In this document: positions 1 through 5,459 of the stretch, in pieces
Numbering within the stretch: the first letter of the stretch is position 1
Layout of the letters: each line of letters begins with the position of its first letter
Assembly (NCBI GenBank): GCA_905211485.1
Contig: CAJMAW010000171.1
Coordinates: 1-5,669 of the forward strand
DNA from: an uncultured Lentisphaeria bacterium
GTDB taxonomy: Bacteria > Verrucomicrobiota > Lentisphaeria > Victivallales > UBA1829
Reading direction: 5' to 3'
DNA length: 5,669 nt
The notes under the pieces: model-generated
What the model was told of the DNA's origin: nothing
The model's database searches: none
What the model saw: the letters and a program-made list of their open reading frames with translations, nothing else
Translations under genes and position numbers: made by a program

Positions 1-19
1 TTGCATCCAGAACCATCAT
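1..19 (-). CDS. possible first codons of a following minus-strand gene (partial)
   Basis: On the minus strand two consecutive ATG codons (19-17 and 16-14) open a frame reading MMVLDA before the window edge. A purine-rich stretch AGGAAAAG lies at 40-33, somewhat far for a ribosome binding site, and GAAAG lies directly before the ATG. The start is about 41 nt after the stop of the glycosyltransferase, a spacing typical of co-transcribed genes. Six codons are too few to identify a product or prove coding, so this is only a flag that the minus-strand operon may continue to the left. Confidence 0.25.
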
Positions 20-60
20 CTTTCAACTTTTTCTTTTCCTATGGGATGGCTGTGATTTTT

Positions 61-1188
61 TTATTTGTTTTTTTGCAAGTATGTATGTTGCCGCGCGAGG
101 ATCCGGCGGTAGAGTTCAAGATACTGATCCGCCATTTCCGCCCGGGTCAAAATGATTTTTGGAGCGATTCTCTTTTTCCCCGCCGCAGCCGCAATCAGCG
201 ATGCCGTCTCCCCGCGTTTTTCCGGAGATGCAAAATCAGCGACAAAGGCATTGTCATAAAGATCCGCCAGCTCCGGAAGAGAATCCACGGATGCAACCAC
301 CGCCGGCACTCCCGTACTCATCGCCTCCGCAAAGGCAAGCCCGTACCCCTCATAGCGTGAAGGCATGACAAAGACGTCGAAAACCCATGCCGCACGCGCC
401 GCTTCCGGAGAAAACCCCGGAAAGCTCAGACGCAGATTCCCCGGAAGATTCCTCCCGGCCTCCTCCAGAAATTCACGCTCTTTCCCTTCCCCGAGAATCA
501 CAACCCCCCAGGTCTCTCCCTCCGGAATCCGTTCCGATATTTCCGGGAGAAGCCGCAGGAAATTGTCAAACCCCTTCTGCGGATCCAGGCGCCCGAAAGA
601 CCCGATGATTCTGGAACACTGTTTCATCCCCCAGAGTTCCCTGTATCGGACCCGTTCCTCCTCCGGAAGCGGCGCCACCGGATCCACCCCGTTGTAAATG
701 ACCCGGAGCGTACCCGGATTCAGACCGAGCGCATGCTCATGAAATCCAGCCGCGGAATGCGAAACCGCCGTGCAGACGGAACACAGCGGAAACGTCAGGC
801 GGTCCAAAAGAAAAAACGGTCTTGCGCTTTTCCTGCGTTCACAGATATGCACGGTATTCACCAGAGGCACTGAAAGCCCCGCCGCGGCAATCCGGGTCAG
901 CAGATTCGGGTGCATCAGATGAGAATGAATCAGATCAGGACGCTCCCTCCGGATGATTCGCCGCAGAGAAAAAATTTTTCCGGCATCAGTCAATCCTCTC
1001 ATATTCAGATAGGCCGGAGAAATCCCCATTGCGGGAAAGCTGTCGGCGAGTGTCCGGTTCTCAGGAGGCGCTTTCAGTGAGACCAGTGAGACTTTATGTC
1101 CCTTCCGCAGCAGATGTTCCGAAAGCTCCCGAACAATCTTTTCCGCTCCGCCGGGCCCGAGTTCCGTTACGACAGTCAAAATTTTCAC
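61..1188 (-). CDS. glycosyltransferase, GT4-like (GT-B fold)
   Basis: This 375-residue protein is a retaining GT-B glycosyltransferase of the GT1/GT4 'glycosyl transferases group 1' type, which moves a sugar from an activated nucleotide donor onto a lipid or polysaccharide acceptor, usually at the inner face of the inner membrane. Visible motifs: the N-terminal glycine-rich acceptor loop GPGGAEK (residues 11-17), HSHLMHPN (88-95), VIYNGVDP at the interdomain linker (163-170), GRLDPQKGFD opening the C-terminal Rossmann domain (199-208), and the EX7E donor-site motif in EGYGLAFAE (E280, E288). I chose the GTG at 1188 because it begins the first beta strand (MKILTVV) and has GGGGA about 10 nt upstream. 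The frame stays open to a TTG at 1344, but that 52-residue extension is low in hydrophobic order and atypical of the family. The length matches GT4 enzymes. It is divergent from the TPR/LptE genes. The sugar and acceptor cannot be told; LPS, capsule or exopolysaccharide synthesis is likely. Confidence 0.9.
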   Translation of the reverse strand: MKILTVVTELGPGGAEKIVRELSEHLLRKGHKVSLVSLKAPPENRTLADSFPAMGISPAYLNMRGLTDAGKIFSLRRIIRRERPDLIHSHLMHPNLLTRIAAAGLSVPLVNTVHICERRKSARPFFLLDRLTFPLCSVCTAVSHSAAGFHEHALGLNPGTLRVIYNGVDPVAPLPEEERVRYRELWGMKQCSRIIGSFGRLDPQKGFDNFLRLLPEISERIPEGETWGVVILGEGKEREFLEEAGRNLPGNLRLSFPGFSPEAARAAWVFDVFVMPSRYEGYGLAFAEAMSTGVPAVVASVDSLPELADLYDNAFVADFASPEKRGETASLIAAAAGKKRIAPKIILTRAEMADQYLELYRRILARQHTYLQKNK

Positions 1189-1314
1189 GACAAGTGTTTC
1201 CCCGTAGTATTTACCCCGCCCCCTTCTCCGGCACACCCCTTCCTCCTGTTTCCCGCAGGCATTTCCGATTCCCGTTCCAGACAGAATAAGGCGGAAGGCT
1301 GAACAGACTCTGTT

Positions 1315-1344
1315 GTAATATGCCCCGGATTGCGAAAGATGCAA
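1315..1344 (-). promoter_or_regulatory. weak candidate promoter for the glycosyltransferase
   Basis: On the minus strand TTGCAT (1344-1339) is followed after 18 nt by TATTAC (1320-1315). Each hexamer matches the sigma70 consensus at about four of six bases. It would give a leader of roughly 120 nt before the GTG at 1188. If real, transcription starts after the TTG at 1344, which would exclude that longer start. The match is weak and could be chance. Confidence 0.22.
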
Positions 1345-1353
1345 ACCGGAGCT

Positions 1354-1380
1354 TGCTATCCTGAAAAGCGGTGCTACATT
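1354..1380 (+). promoter_or_regulatory. weak candidate promoter for the TPR/lptE operon
   Basis: TTGCTA (1354-1359) and the extended -10-like TGCTACATT (1372-1380) are separated by a short 15-nt spacer. The position, about 40-50 nt before the ATG at 1429, is sensible for a plus-strand promoter, but both hexamers are imperfect. The 240-bp divergent gap 1189-1428 shows nothing stronger: no strong hairpin, no riboswitch-like layout. Confidence 0.25.
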
Positions 1381-1428
1381 GATACGAGGTCATTTTTTTA
1401 CCGCATGAAGCCTTGAAAACAAAACGGC

Positions 1429-2556
1429 ATGGATATGAAAAAACAGATGAAATTCCTGATTCTCTCCGGCATGCTTCTCACCGCCGCAGTCCTGGCCGTT
1501 CCCGCAACGTATGGCGACGATGCCCGGGCAAATGAGGCGTTTGCTGAAGCCCGCACGGCTGAAAAGGCCGGGGATTTTTCCGGGGCGGCAAAAAGCTTCA
1601 AGGCGGCGCAGATCTATGCGGATGATCCCGTACTCAAGGCGAACGCCCTTCTGGGGGCATCCCGCGCCTACCGGAAGGAGAAACTCTACGGAGAGGAGTT
1701 CGATTGTCTGGAACGGCTGGCAAAAGAACATATCAGCCGTGTGAATTTCACCCAGGTGGTGGACCGCCAGTATGAAATCGCGGACGCGTATTTCGCCGGA
1801 CATCGGGATTCCGCGTTTTCCTGGCTCCCCTTTCTCAAGAAGGAAAACCGCTGCATTGAAATTTATGAAGCGGCGCTGAAGAATGCGCCCTGTTCGGAAA
1901 AGGCTCCGGATGCGCGTCTGCGTCTGGGGCGTCTGTATCTGGAGGATCAGCGTGCGGCGGAAGCGATCGAGCAGTTCAAGGAGACGGTCAAGCTTTATCC
2001 CGGGACGGAAGCCGCCCGCTGCGCCTCCCTGGAGCTCGCCAACACTTATCTTCAGCTTTCCCGGAAGGGGGACGGCGACGGCTCGTATGCCCGTCTTGCC
2101 CTGGATTCCCTCACCGATTTTCTGGCCCGTTATCCGAAGGATCCTGAAGCCCCGTGGGCCCGGCGTTCCCGCGAAGAAGTCCATTCCCTTCTCGCCAAAC
2201 GCCTCTACGGACTCGGGCTTTACTACCACCGTATGGGAAAGGACGAAATCGCGGAGCGTTATCTGGCGAAAGTCGTGCGGGACTACGCGAATTCCGTGGA
2301 TTCCGCCGATTCGGAAAAGCTTCTGGCAAAAATCGACAAAACGTACGAGCCCCCTTCCGGCGACGTGCCGCGCAGGGTGCATGAGACCCCCGTTTATCAA
2401 CGCTCTCCGATTCCCCCGGAGCAATCCCGGATCATGGTGGTTCCTGAAAACAGCGGCGGAAAATGGCTCCTGCCGGTGCGCGACCTGAGGTCCGATATCC
2501 GGAGAGATTCCCGTGAGCCGCTTCCGGAAAGGCCTTTCGATGATGATGCCATCTGA
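1429..2556 (+). CDS. secreted TPR protein, BamD/YfiO-like
   Basis: This 375-residue exported protein is built of tetratricopeptide-type helix pairs. A signal peptide is visible: KK and K at 4-8, a hydrophobic core at 9-25, and a likely signal peptidase I site after VPA (24-26). TPR-like units occur near 33-65, 158-190 (LRLGRLYLEDQRAAEAIEQF), 196-235 and 250-290 (GLGLYYHRMGKDEIAERYLA). The last unit, with 'YLAKVVRDYANS', resembles the BamD outer-membrane assembly lipoprotein, which scaffolds the BAM complex on the periplasmic side. It is longer than E. coli BamD (about 245 residues), has a proline- and charge-rich probably disordered tail at about 306-375, and has no lipobox cysteine near the N terminus. 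The ATG at 1429 has no clear Shine-Dalgarno; ATGs at 1435 and 1447 are alternatives that keep the signal peptide. Overlap with the LptE-like gene suggests joint outer-membrane biogenesis. A general TPR scaffold rather than true BamD remains possible. Confidence 0.8.
   Translation: MDMKKQMKFLILSGMLLTAAVLAVPATYGDDARANEAFAEARTAEKAGDFSGAAKSFKAAQIYADDPVLKANALLGASRAYRKEKLYGEEFDCLERLAKEHISRVNFTQVVDRQYEIADAYFAGHRDSAFSWLPFLKKENRCIEIYEAALKNAPCSEKAPDARLRLGRLYLEDQRAAEAIEQFKETVKLYPGTEAARCASLELANTYLQLSRKGDGDGSYARLALDSLTDFLARYPKDPEAPWARRSREEVHSLLAKRLYGLGLYYHRMGKDEIAERYLAKVVRDYANSVDSADSEKLLAKIDKTYEPPSGDVPRRVHETPVYQRSPIPPEQSRIMVVPENSGGKWLLPVRDLRSDIRRDSREPLPERPFDDDAI
2501..2506 (+). promoter_or_regulatory. ribosome binding site of the lptE-like gene
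   Basis: GGAGAG lies 6 nt before the GTG at 2513. It is the strongest Shine-Dalgarno in this operon and decides the GTG start over the downstream ATG cluster at 2540-2548. It lies inside the 3' end of the TPR gene, so translation of the two genes is probably coupled. Confidence 0.75.
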
Positions 2557-3082
2557 AACAAAATTCTCCGTCATGCTCTTTTCGCTTTTTTCGCTCGTCA
2601 TGACCTGTTTCCTGACGACTTCCTGCGGATATCAGGTGGGATCCATGATGCACCCCCAGATCCAGAGCATCGCCGTGGCCGATGTGAAAAATGACACGAA
2701 AGAACCGTATGCGTCTTCCGTCATGCGCGGAAATCTCGCCGAACAGTTCCAGGTGGACGGTTCCCTGAAGCTGACTTCTCTCGGCAAAGCCGACTGCATC
2801 GTGTACTGTCGGGTGCTCCGTGTGGAAACTTCGGCCATACGCTGGGACAGTCAGGATGATGATCAGACGTACCGCCCCTCCGAATTCGCCATCAATGTCA
2901 CTGTGGAATTCACAGTTCTCATTCCCGGCCGGAGCGAGCCTCTCATCCGCACACGCCAGATTACCGGGTCCGCCAACTATCAGTATACTGCCGACCCGAA
3001 TGTCGGGAAGATTTACGGGTTGCGTCAGGCCTGTTACAATGCGGCACGCAGAATCGTGCAGTATACCACCGAAGCCTGGTAA
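2513..3082 (+). CDS. lptE: LptE-like LPS-assembly lipoprotein
   Basis: This 189-residue protein fits the LptE family (Pfam 'Lipopolysaccharide-assembly'): a small outer-membrane lipoprotein that plugs the LptD barrel and helps place LPS in the outer leaflet. The N terminus has basic residues (R3, R5, K6), a hydrophobic stretch at 19-33 and a lipobox-like LTTSC ending at C38. C38 is followed by GY, as in the CGF/CGY start of mature LptE proteins. The -3 residue would be T rather than the usual L. The mature part shows the family pattern: an IQSIAVADVKNDTKEP strand and turn (50-65), then a helix, a 'KADCIVYCRVLRVE' strand (92-105), an amphipathic strand 'FAINVTVEFTVLI' (125-137) and a C-terminal helix ending in 'AARRIVQ' (177-183). 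The GTG start has an excellent Shine-Dalgarno. It overlaps the TPR gene by 44 nt in another frame. Family assignment rests on pattern, since LptE sequences diverge strongly. The symbol is inferred. Confidence 0.78.
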   Translation: MSRFRKGLSMMMPSETKFSVMLFSLFSLVMTCFLTTSCGYQVGSMMHPQIQSIAVADVKNDTKEPYASSVMRGNLAEQFQVDGSLKLTSLGKADCIVYCRVLRVETSAIRWDSQDDDQTYRPSEFAINVTVEFTVLIPGRSEPLIRTRQITGSANYQYTADPNVGKIYGLRQACYNAARRIVQYTTEAW

Positions 3083-3254
3083 GCCTTCCCCTTTCTGTGT
3101 ACTGCTTCTCCCCTCCGCACACGGCTTTGATCTGATGAGAATAGGGAGTCAGCGCGTGGTGCTGCTGCCTTCCCTCCCTCCCCCGCAATCCCTTTTGGAA
3201 AAATCCAGGGAGAATGCACGGGAAACGGAAAGCGCTGAGCCCGGAAGACATGCC
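3083..3254 (+). other. intergenic region after lptE-like gene
   Basis: No gene is supported here. The stretch is pyrimidine-rich on the plus strand (3084-3118 and 3170-3193). AAGCC at 3080-3084 can pair with GGCTT at about 3123-3127, with GTGT/ACAC nested inside, but the loop is long and no T-tract follows, so it is not a convincing terminator. Confidence 0.4.
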
Positions 3255-3283
3255 TTGAAATTTCCGGAAAACCGTGTTATAGT
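3255..3283 (+). promoter_or_regulatory. sigma70-type promoter of efp
   Basis: TTGAAA (3255-3260) and TATAGT (3278-3283) are separated by exactly 17 nt. Transcription would start near 3290, giving a leader of about 43 nt before the efp ATG. This is the best promoter match in the window and suggests that efp and epmA form their own unit apart from the TPR/lptE operon. The spacer contains the perfect palindrome TTTCCGGAAA at 3261-3270, a possible binding site. Confidence 0.75.
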
Positions 3284-3324
3284 ATGCGTTCAGCAAGAAA
3301 ACGGAACCCATAAACAATTTGTCT

Positions 3325-3329
3325 GGAGA
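3325..3329 (+). promoter_or_regulatory. ribosome binding site of efp
   Basis: GGAGA lies 4 nt before the ATG at 3334. It rules out the in-frame TTG at 3319, which would place the Shine-Dalgarno inside the coding region. Confidence 0.75.
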
Positions 3330-3333
3330 AAAT

Positions 3334-3903
3334 ATGTACAGCGCCGCGGATCTGAAAAAAGGACTCAAGATTGAAATCGACGGAGAACCCTACGCCATCA
3401 CGGAATTTGAATTCTGCAAACCAGGAAAGGGAACCGCGCTGTACCGCTGCAAACTCAAGAGCATGGTGACCGGAAGCACGATGGACCGCACCTTCCGTCC
3501 CGTGGACAAGGTCGGGAAACCCGATCTCGAAGAACGCGAGATGTATTATTCCTATCATGACGGGCAGATGTACATTTTCAGCGATGCGGAATCCTATGAG
3601 GAGATTCCGATCAGTGCGGATCATCTCGGGGACAAGGTCTATTTTCTGATCGAAAACTCGCTCTGCCAGGGGCTGTTCTTCAACGGAAAACTCATTGACA
3701 TCACGCTCCCGACCTTTATTGAGAAGGTGATTGTCGAAACGGAGCCCGGCGCGCGCGGCGATACCGCCTCCTCCAATGTGATGAAGCCGGCGAAGATCGA
3801 CAACGGCTATGAGATCATGGTCCCGCTTTTTATCAATGAGGGCGACACGGTCCGGATCGATACCCGCACCGGCCAGTATGCGGAACGTGTCAGCAAAGGC
3901 TGA
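3334..3903 (+). CDS. efp: elongation factor P
   Basis: This 189-residue protein is full-length EF-P, a cytoplasmic tRNA-shaped factor that binds between the ribosomal P and E sites and speeds peptide bond formation at consecutive prolines. Three domains are in order: an N-terminal KOW-like domain (about 1-65) with the modification loop KPGKGTA (29-35), a central OB domain (about 66-129), and a C-terminal OB domain (about 130-189) containing EPGARGDTAS and the final DTRTGQYAERV, close to E. coli DTRSGEYVSRV. The modified lysine corresponds to K32 (codon 3427-3429), equal to E. coli K34. The neighbouring EpmA-type ligase makes beta-lysylation of K32 likely. The ATG is set by the adjacent GGAGA. 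A promoter with consensus spacing lies upstream, and a hairpin spans the stop codon. The identification is firm. Confidence 0.97.
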   Translation: MYSAADLKKGLKIEIDGEPYAITEFEFCKPGKGTALYRCKLKSMVTGSTMDRTFRPVDKVGKPDLEEREMYYSYHDGQMYIFSDAESYEEIPISADHLGDKVYFLIENSLCQGLFFNGKLIDITLPTFIEKVIVETEPGARGDTASSNVMKPAKIDNGYEIMVPLFINEGDTVRIDTRTGQYAERVSKG

Positions 3904-3908
3904 CGACG
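3886..3908 (+). terminator. hairpin over the efp stop codon (possible attenuator)
   Basis: GTCAGC (3889-3894) and GCTGAC (3899-3904) pair perfectly around an AAAG loop. Three further pairs, CGT/ACG, can form outside a single bulged G at 3905. The stem contains the efp TGA stop (3901-3903). There is no T-run directly after it; the nearest, TATTTTT, begins about 14 nt downstream. It could be a partial terminator, an RNA-processing or stability element between efp and epmA, or simple coding coincidence. Confidence 0.4.
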
Positions 3909-4019
3909 GACGCCTGATCATGTATTTTTCCCCTCTCTTTTCCTTCCCTGTATGTATTGATGTACCGGGGAAAGAAGACGGGGAAAGAGAAAGAATTTTC
4001 ACAATTGTCCATCGGCAGC

Positions 4020-4955
4020 ATGCGGACGACTCCCTTTTCAGACCTGCGGCGCGTTGCGGAAAGACTGTCTTTCCGGGCGCGGGTGCTGCGTACCGTGCGT
4101 GCCTTTTTTGATTCGCACGGATATCTTGAGGTGGAGACTCCGGTCGGAATTCTGGCTCCCGCGGCGGAAGAGTACATTGACTGTCCGAGTGCGGGGGATT
4201 TCTTTCTGCGCGGATCGCCTGAACTGCAGATGAAACGCCTTCTCTGCGCCGGCATGGAACGGATTTATCAGATCGGCCCCTGCTTCCGGGCGGGAGAGGA
4301 CGGCAGACTGCATCGGCATGAATTCACGATGCTGGAATGGTATCATGCTTCTTCGGACTATCTGGGGCTTCTGGATTTCACGCGGGAACTTCTGCGTGCA
4401 ACGGCGCACGCGTGCAACGGGCACGGAGTGGTGGAATATCGCGGGAAACGCACGGATCTGGATGCGGAGTGGGCAGTCATTTCCGTCCGCGACGCCTTCC
4501 GGCGTTTTGCAGACTGCGATGCGGACATCCTTGCGGAGGAGGGGGAAGAAGGAAGTTTTGAACTCGTCCTGACGGAAAAGGTGGAACCTGCGCTGCCTTC
4601 CGACCGTCCCTGCGTCCTCCTGGACTACCCGATGCGTTTCGGCGCCTTTGCGAGGGCGAAGGCGGGAGATCCTTCCCTTGCCGAACGCTGGGAAATCTAC
4701 ATCGGAGGCGTGGAACTGGCGAACGCTTACGGGGAACTCACCGATCCGGTGGTGCAGAGAGAGCGCTTTGAACGGTTCTCTCAAACCCGGAAACGTCAGG
4801 GGCTCCCCGATTATCCGCAGCCGGAGGCGTTCCTGGATGCGCTGGATCACGGGATGCCGGAATCCGCAGGATGCGCTCTGGGCTTTGACCGTCTTGTCAT
4901 GCTTCTGAGCGGGGCGGAGAAGATATCTGAAGTGGCCTTTCCCCTGGATTCCTGA
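4020..4955 (+). CDS. epmA: EF-P--(R)-beta-lysine ligase EpmA (PoxA/GenX)
   Basis: This is a class II aminoacyl-tRNA-synthetase-like protein without an anticodon-binding domain. Such EpmA enzymes use ATP to activate (R)-beta-lysine and attach it to the EF-P lysine. From the ATG at 4020 it has 311 residues, near E. coli EpmA (325). Motifs: LEVETP (36-41), SPELQMKRLL (66-75) matching the substrate-binding SPE of E. coli, motif 2 FRAGEDGRLHRHEFTMLEWY (89-108), ELANAYGELTDP (232-243) and motif 3 GFDRLVMLL (288-296). E. coli has FRNEEMGRYHNPEF in motif 2, so the loop differs. The frame opens at TTG 3957/ATG 3960, and a TTG at 4005 has GAGAAAG upstream. I chose 4020 because the N-terminal length before LEVETP then matches E. 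coli, though no Shine-Dalgarno is near. The longer form would add a lysine-rich MYRGKKTGKEKE segment. It directly follows its substrate gene efp, 116 nt away. LysS is unlikely given the size and missing N-terminal domain. Confidence 0.93.
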   Translation: MRTTPFSDLRRVAERLSFRARVLRTVRAFFDSHGYLEVETPVGILAPAAEEYIDCPSAGDFFLRGSPELQMKRLLCAGMERIYQIGPCFRAGEDGRLHRHEFTMLEWYHASSDYLGLLDFTRELLRATAHACNGHGVVEYRGKRTDLDAEWAVISVRDAFRRFADCDADILAEEGEEGSFELVLTEKVEPALPSDRPCVLLDYPMRFGAFARAKAGDPSLAERWEIYIGGVELANAYGELTDPVVQRERFERFSQTRKRQGLPDYPQPEAFLDALDHGMPESAGCALGFDRLVMLLSGAEKISEVAFPLDS

Positions 4956-4988
4956 GTGCCGAGGCTGGGAAAAAGCCGTGGAAGGAGA

Positions 4989-5073
4989 TTTCCTGTCCCG
5001 TTTTCCTTCTCCTCTTCCCTTCACCCCCTTGTCTTCTCTTCCCTTTCCCGAATTTCTTTTCCCTGCTTTCTTT
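4989..5073 (+). repeat. pyrimidine-rich low-complexity tract
   Basis: About 85 nt are almost entirely C and T on the plus strand, with only scattered purines. In RNA this would be C/U-rich and poorly structured, which on general grounds could favour Rho loading after epmA if G is scarce. Shorter tracts of the same kind occur in the other plus-strand gaps (3084-3118, 3170-3193, 3921-3950), so it may be a compositional habit of this genome. Confidence 0.55.
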
Positions 5074-5123
5074 ATGAAGAATGAAGATCTTTTCCTCTTT
5101 GCCGGCTTGAGATCGGAAACGGC

Positions 5124-5168
5124 GGATCCGGATTGTTTTTCCCGGATCCCGGAAGATTTGCCTTCCGG
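5124..5168. repeat. two adjacent inverted repeats
   Basis: GGATCCGG (5124-5131) pairs with CCGGATCC (5142-5149), an 8-bp perfect stem with a 10-nt loop. Immediately adjoining, CCGGAAG (5149-5155) pairs with CTTCCGG (5162-5168), a 7-bp stem with a 6-nt loop. ATCCGG at 5126-5131 can alternatively pair with CCGGAT at 5165-5170, so the two states compete. No T-run follows, so these are not ordinary intrinsic terminators. The function is unknown. Confidence 0.5.
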
Positions 5169-5189
5169 ATGCGGAAAAGAGATTTTTCC

Positions 5190-5207
5190 TTTCCCGGCAG
5201 AGGGAAA
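5190..5207. repeat. short inverted repeat
   Basis: TTTCCC (5190-5195) and GGGAAA (5202-5207) flank the loop GGCAGA. With the two stems just upstream it makes three hairpins within 85 nt. On neither strand is it followed by a T-run. Confidence 0.35.
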
Positions 5208-5400
5208 AAAGCTGTGAATTTCATCTTTCTGCTTTTCTGCACTTCCTGAAATTTTCCTTCCATCATGCGAATAGATGCCGTATCTTCCATGCTTTCTGAG
5301 GCTTCCCTTCCCCCCCCCTCTGCGTTCTCAAAAGGCACAGATCAGTCCGAAAGATCTCAGCAGGCTCTCCCCTTCTCTCCGCTCAAACTGCGTATCCCTG

Positions 5401-5420
5401 AAAAAAATTCAAAAAAATTC
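5401..5420 (+). repeat. tandem AAAAAAATTC, phased A-tracts
   Basis: The decamer AAAAAAATTC occurs twice in a row, placing two A7 tracts exactly 10 bp apart, in phase with the helix. Phased A-tracts bend DNA, and A-rich sequence just before a -35 region can act as an UP element contacted by the RNA polymerase alpha subunit. Its place upstream of the promoter of the Fur-family gene fits that role. Confidence 0.5.
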
Positions 5421-5430
5421 CAGGAAAGAC

Positions 5431-5459
5431 TTGATTTTATAATAAATAACTGTTAGATT
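5431..5459 (+). promoter_or_regulatory. promoter region of the Fur-family gene
   Basis: Sequence composition switches sharply to AT-rich at about 5427. A perfect TATAAT lies at 5438-5443, but the position 17 nt upstream (AAATTC) is a poor -35. An alternative is TTGATT (5431-5436), a 17-nt spacer and TAGATT (5454-5459), which would place the phased A-tracts in UP-element position. An inverted repeat AATAAAT (5441-5447)/ATTTATT (5457-5463) overlaps this region. Start of transcription is therefore about 5450 or 5466. Confidence 0.5.

Larger units (their letters stand above)
4956..5400. other. long gap without a convincing gene
   Basis: This stretch holds no supported coding region. Small open frames exist on the plus strand (ATG at 5074, 47 codons; ATG at 5265, 63 codons) and the minus strand (GTG at 5338, 88 codons), but none has a ribosome binding site or a recognisable protein pattern, and they are rich in low-complexity residues. 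The contents are a pyrimidine-rich tract (about 4989-5073), a group of hairpins (5124-5207) and a run of nine C (5310-5318). No good terminator follows epmA; GGCT/AGCC at 4963-4977 is only 4 bp. Confidence 0.5.

Noticed and set aside
1189..1344. 52-residue N-terminal extension of the glycosyltransferase to a TTG at 1344
   Set aside because: The GT4 fold begins at MKILTVV, and a GTG with an SD-like GGGGA sits there. The extension has no family pattern, uses a TTG start and would overlap the candidate promoter.
1390..2601. 403-codon open frame on the minus strand opposite the TPR gene
   Set aside because: It is a shadow of the TPR coding strand. Its translation is rich in R, G, F and I with no domain pattern, while the plus strand has a signal peptide and TPR repeats.
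3196..3219. Hairpin TCCCT...AGGGA with inner GGA/TCC
   Set aside because: The stem is interrupted by a bulge and no T-run follows, so it is not supported as a terminator.
3277..4002. 241-codon open frame on the minus strand opposite efp
   Set aside because: The plus strand encodes a clear EF-P; the reverse frame is a codon-usage shadow.
4963..4994. Terminator after epmA
   Set aside because: GGCT/AGCC and AGGA/TCCT are only 4-bp stems and no T-run follows directly. A Rho-dependent end in the pyrimidine tract is as likely.
4038..5024. 328-codon open frame on the minus strand opposite epmA
   Set aside because: The plus-strand product is an unmistakable EpmA; the reverse frame has no recognisable motif.
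5074..5217. Possible 47-residue small protein starting at ATG 5074
   Set aside because: It is preceded by a pyrimidine tract with no Shine-Dalgarno, and the frame runs through the hairpin cluster without any protein-like pattern.
5265..5456. Possible 63-residue protein starting at ATG 5265
   Set aside because: No ribosome binding site. It is low complexity, crosses the C9 run and the A-tracts, and overlaps the promoter of the Fur-family gene.
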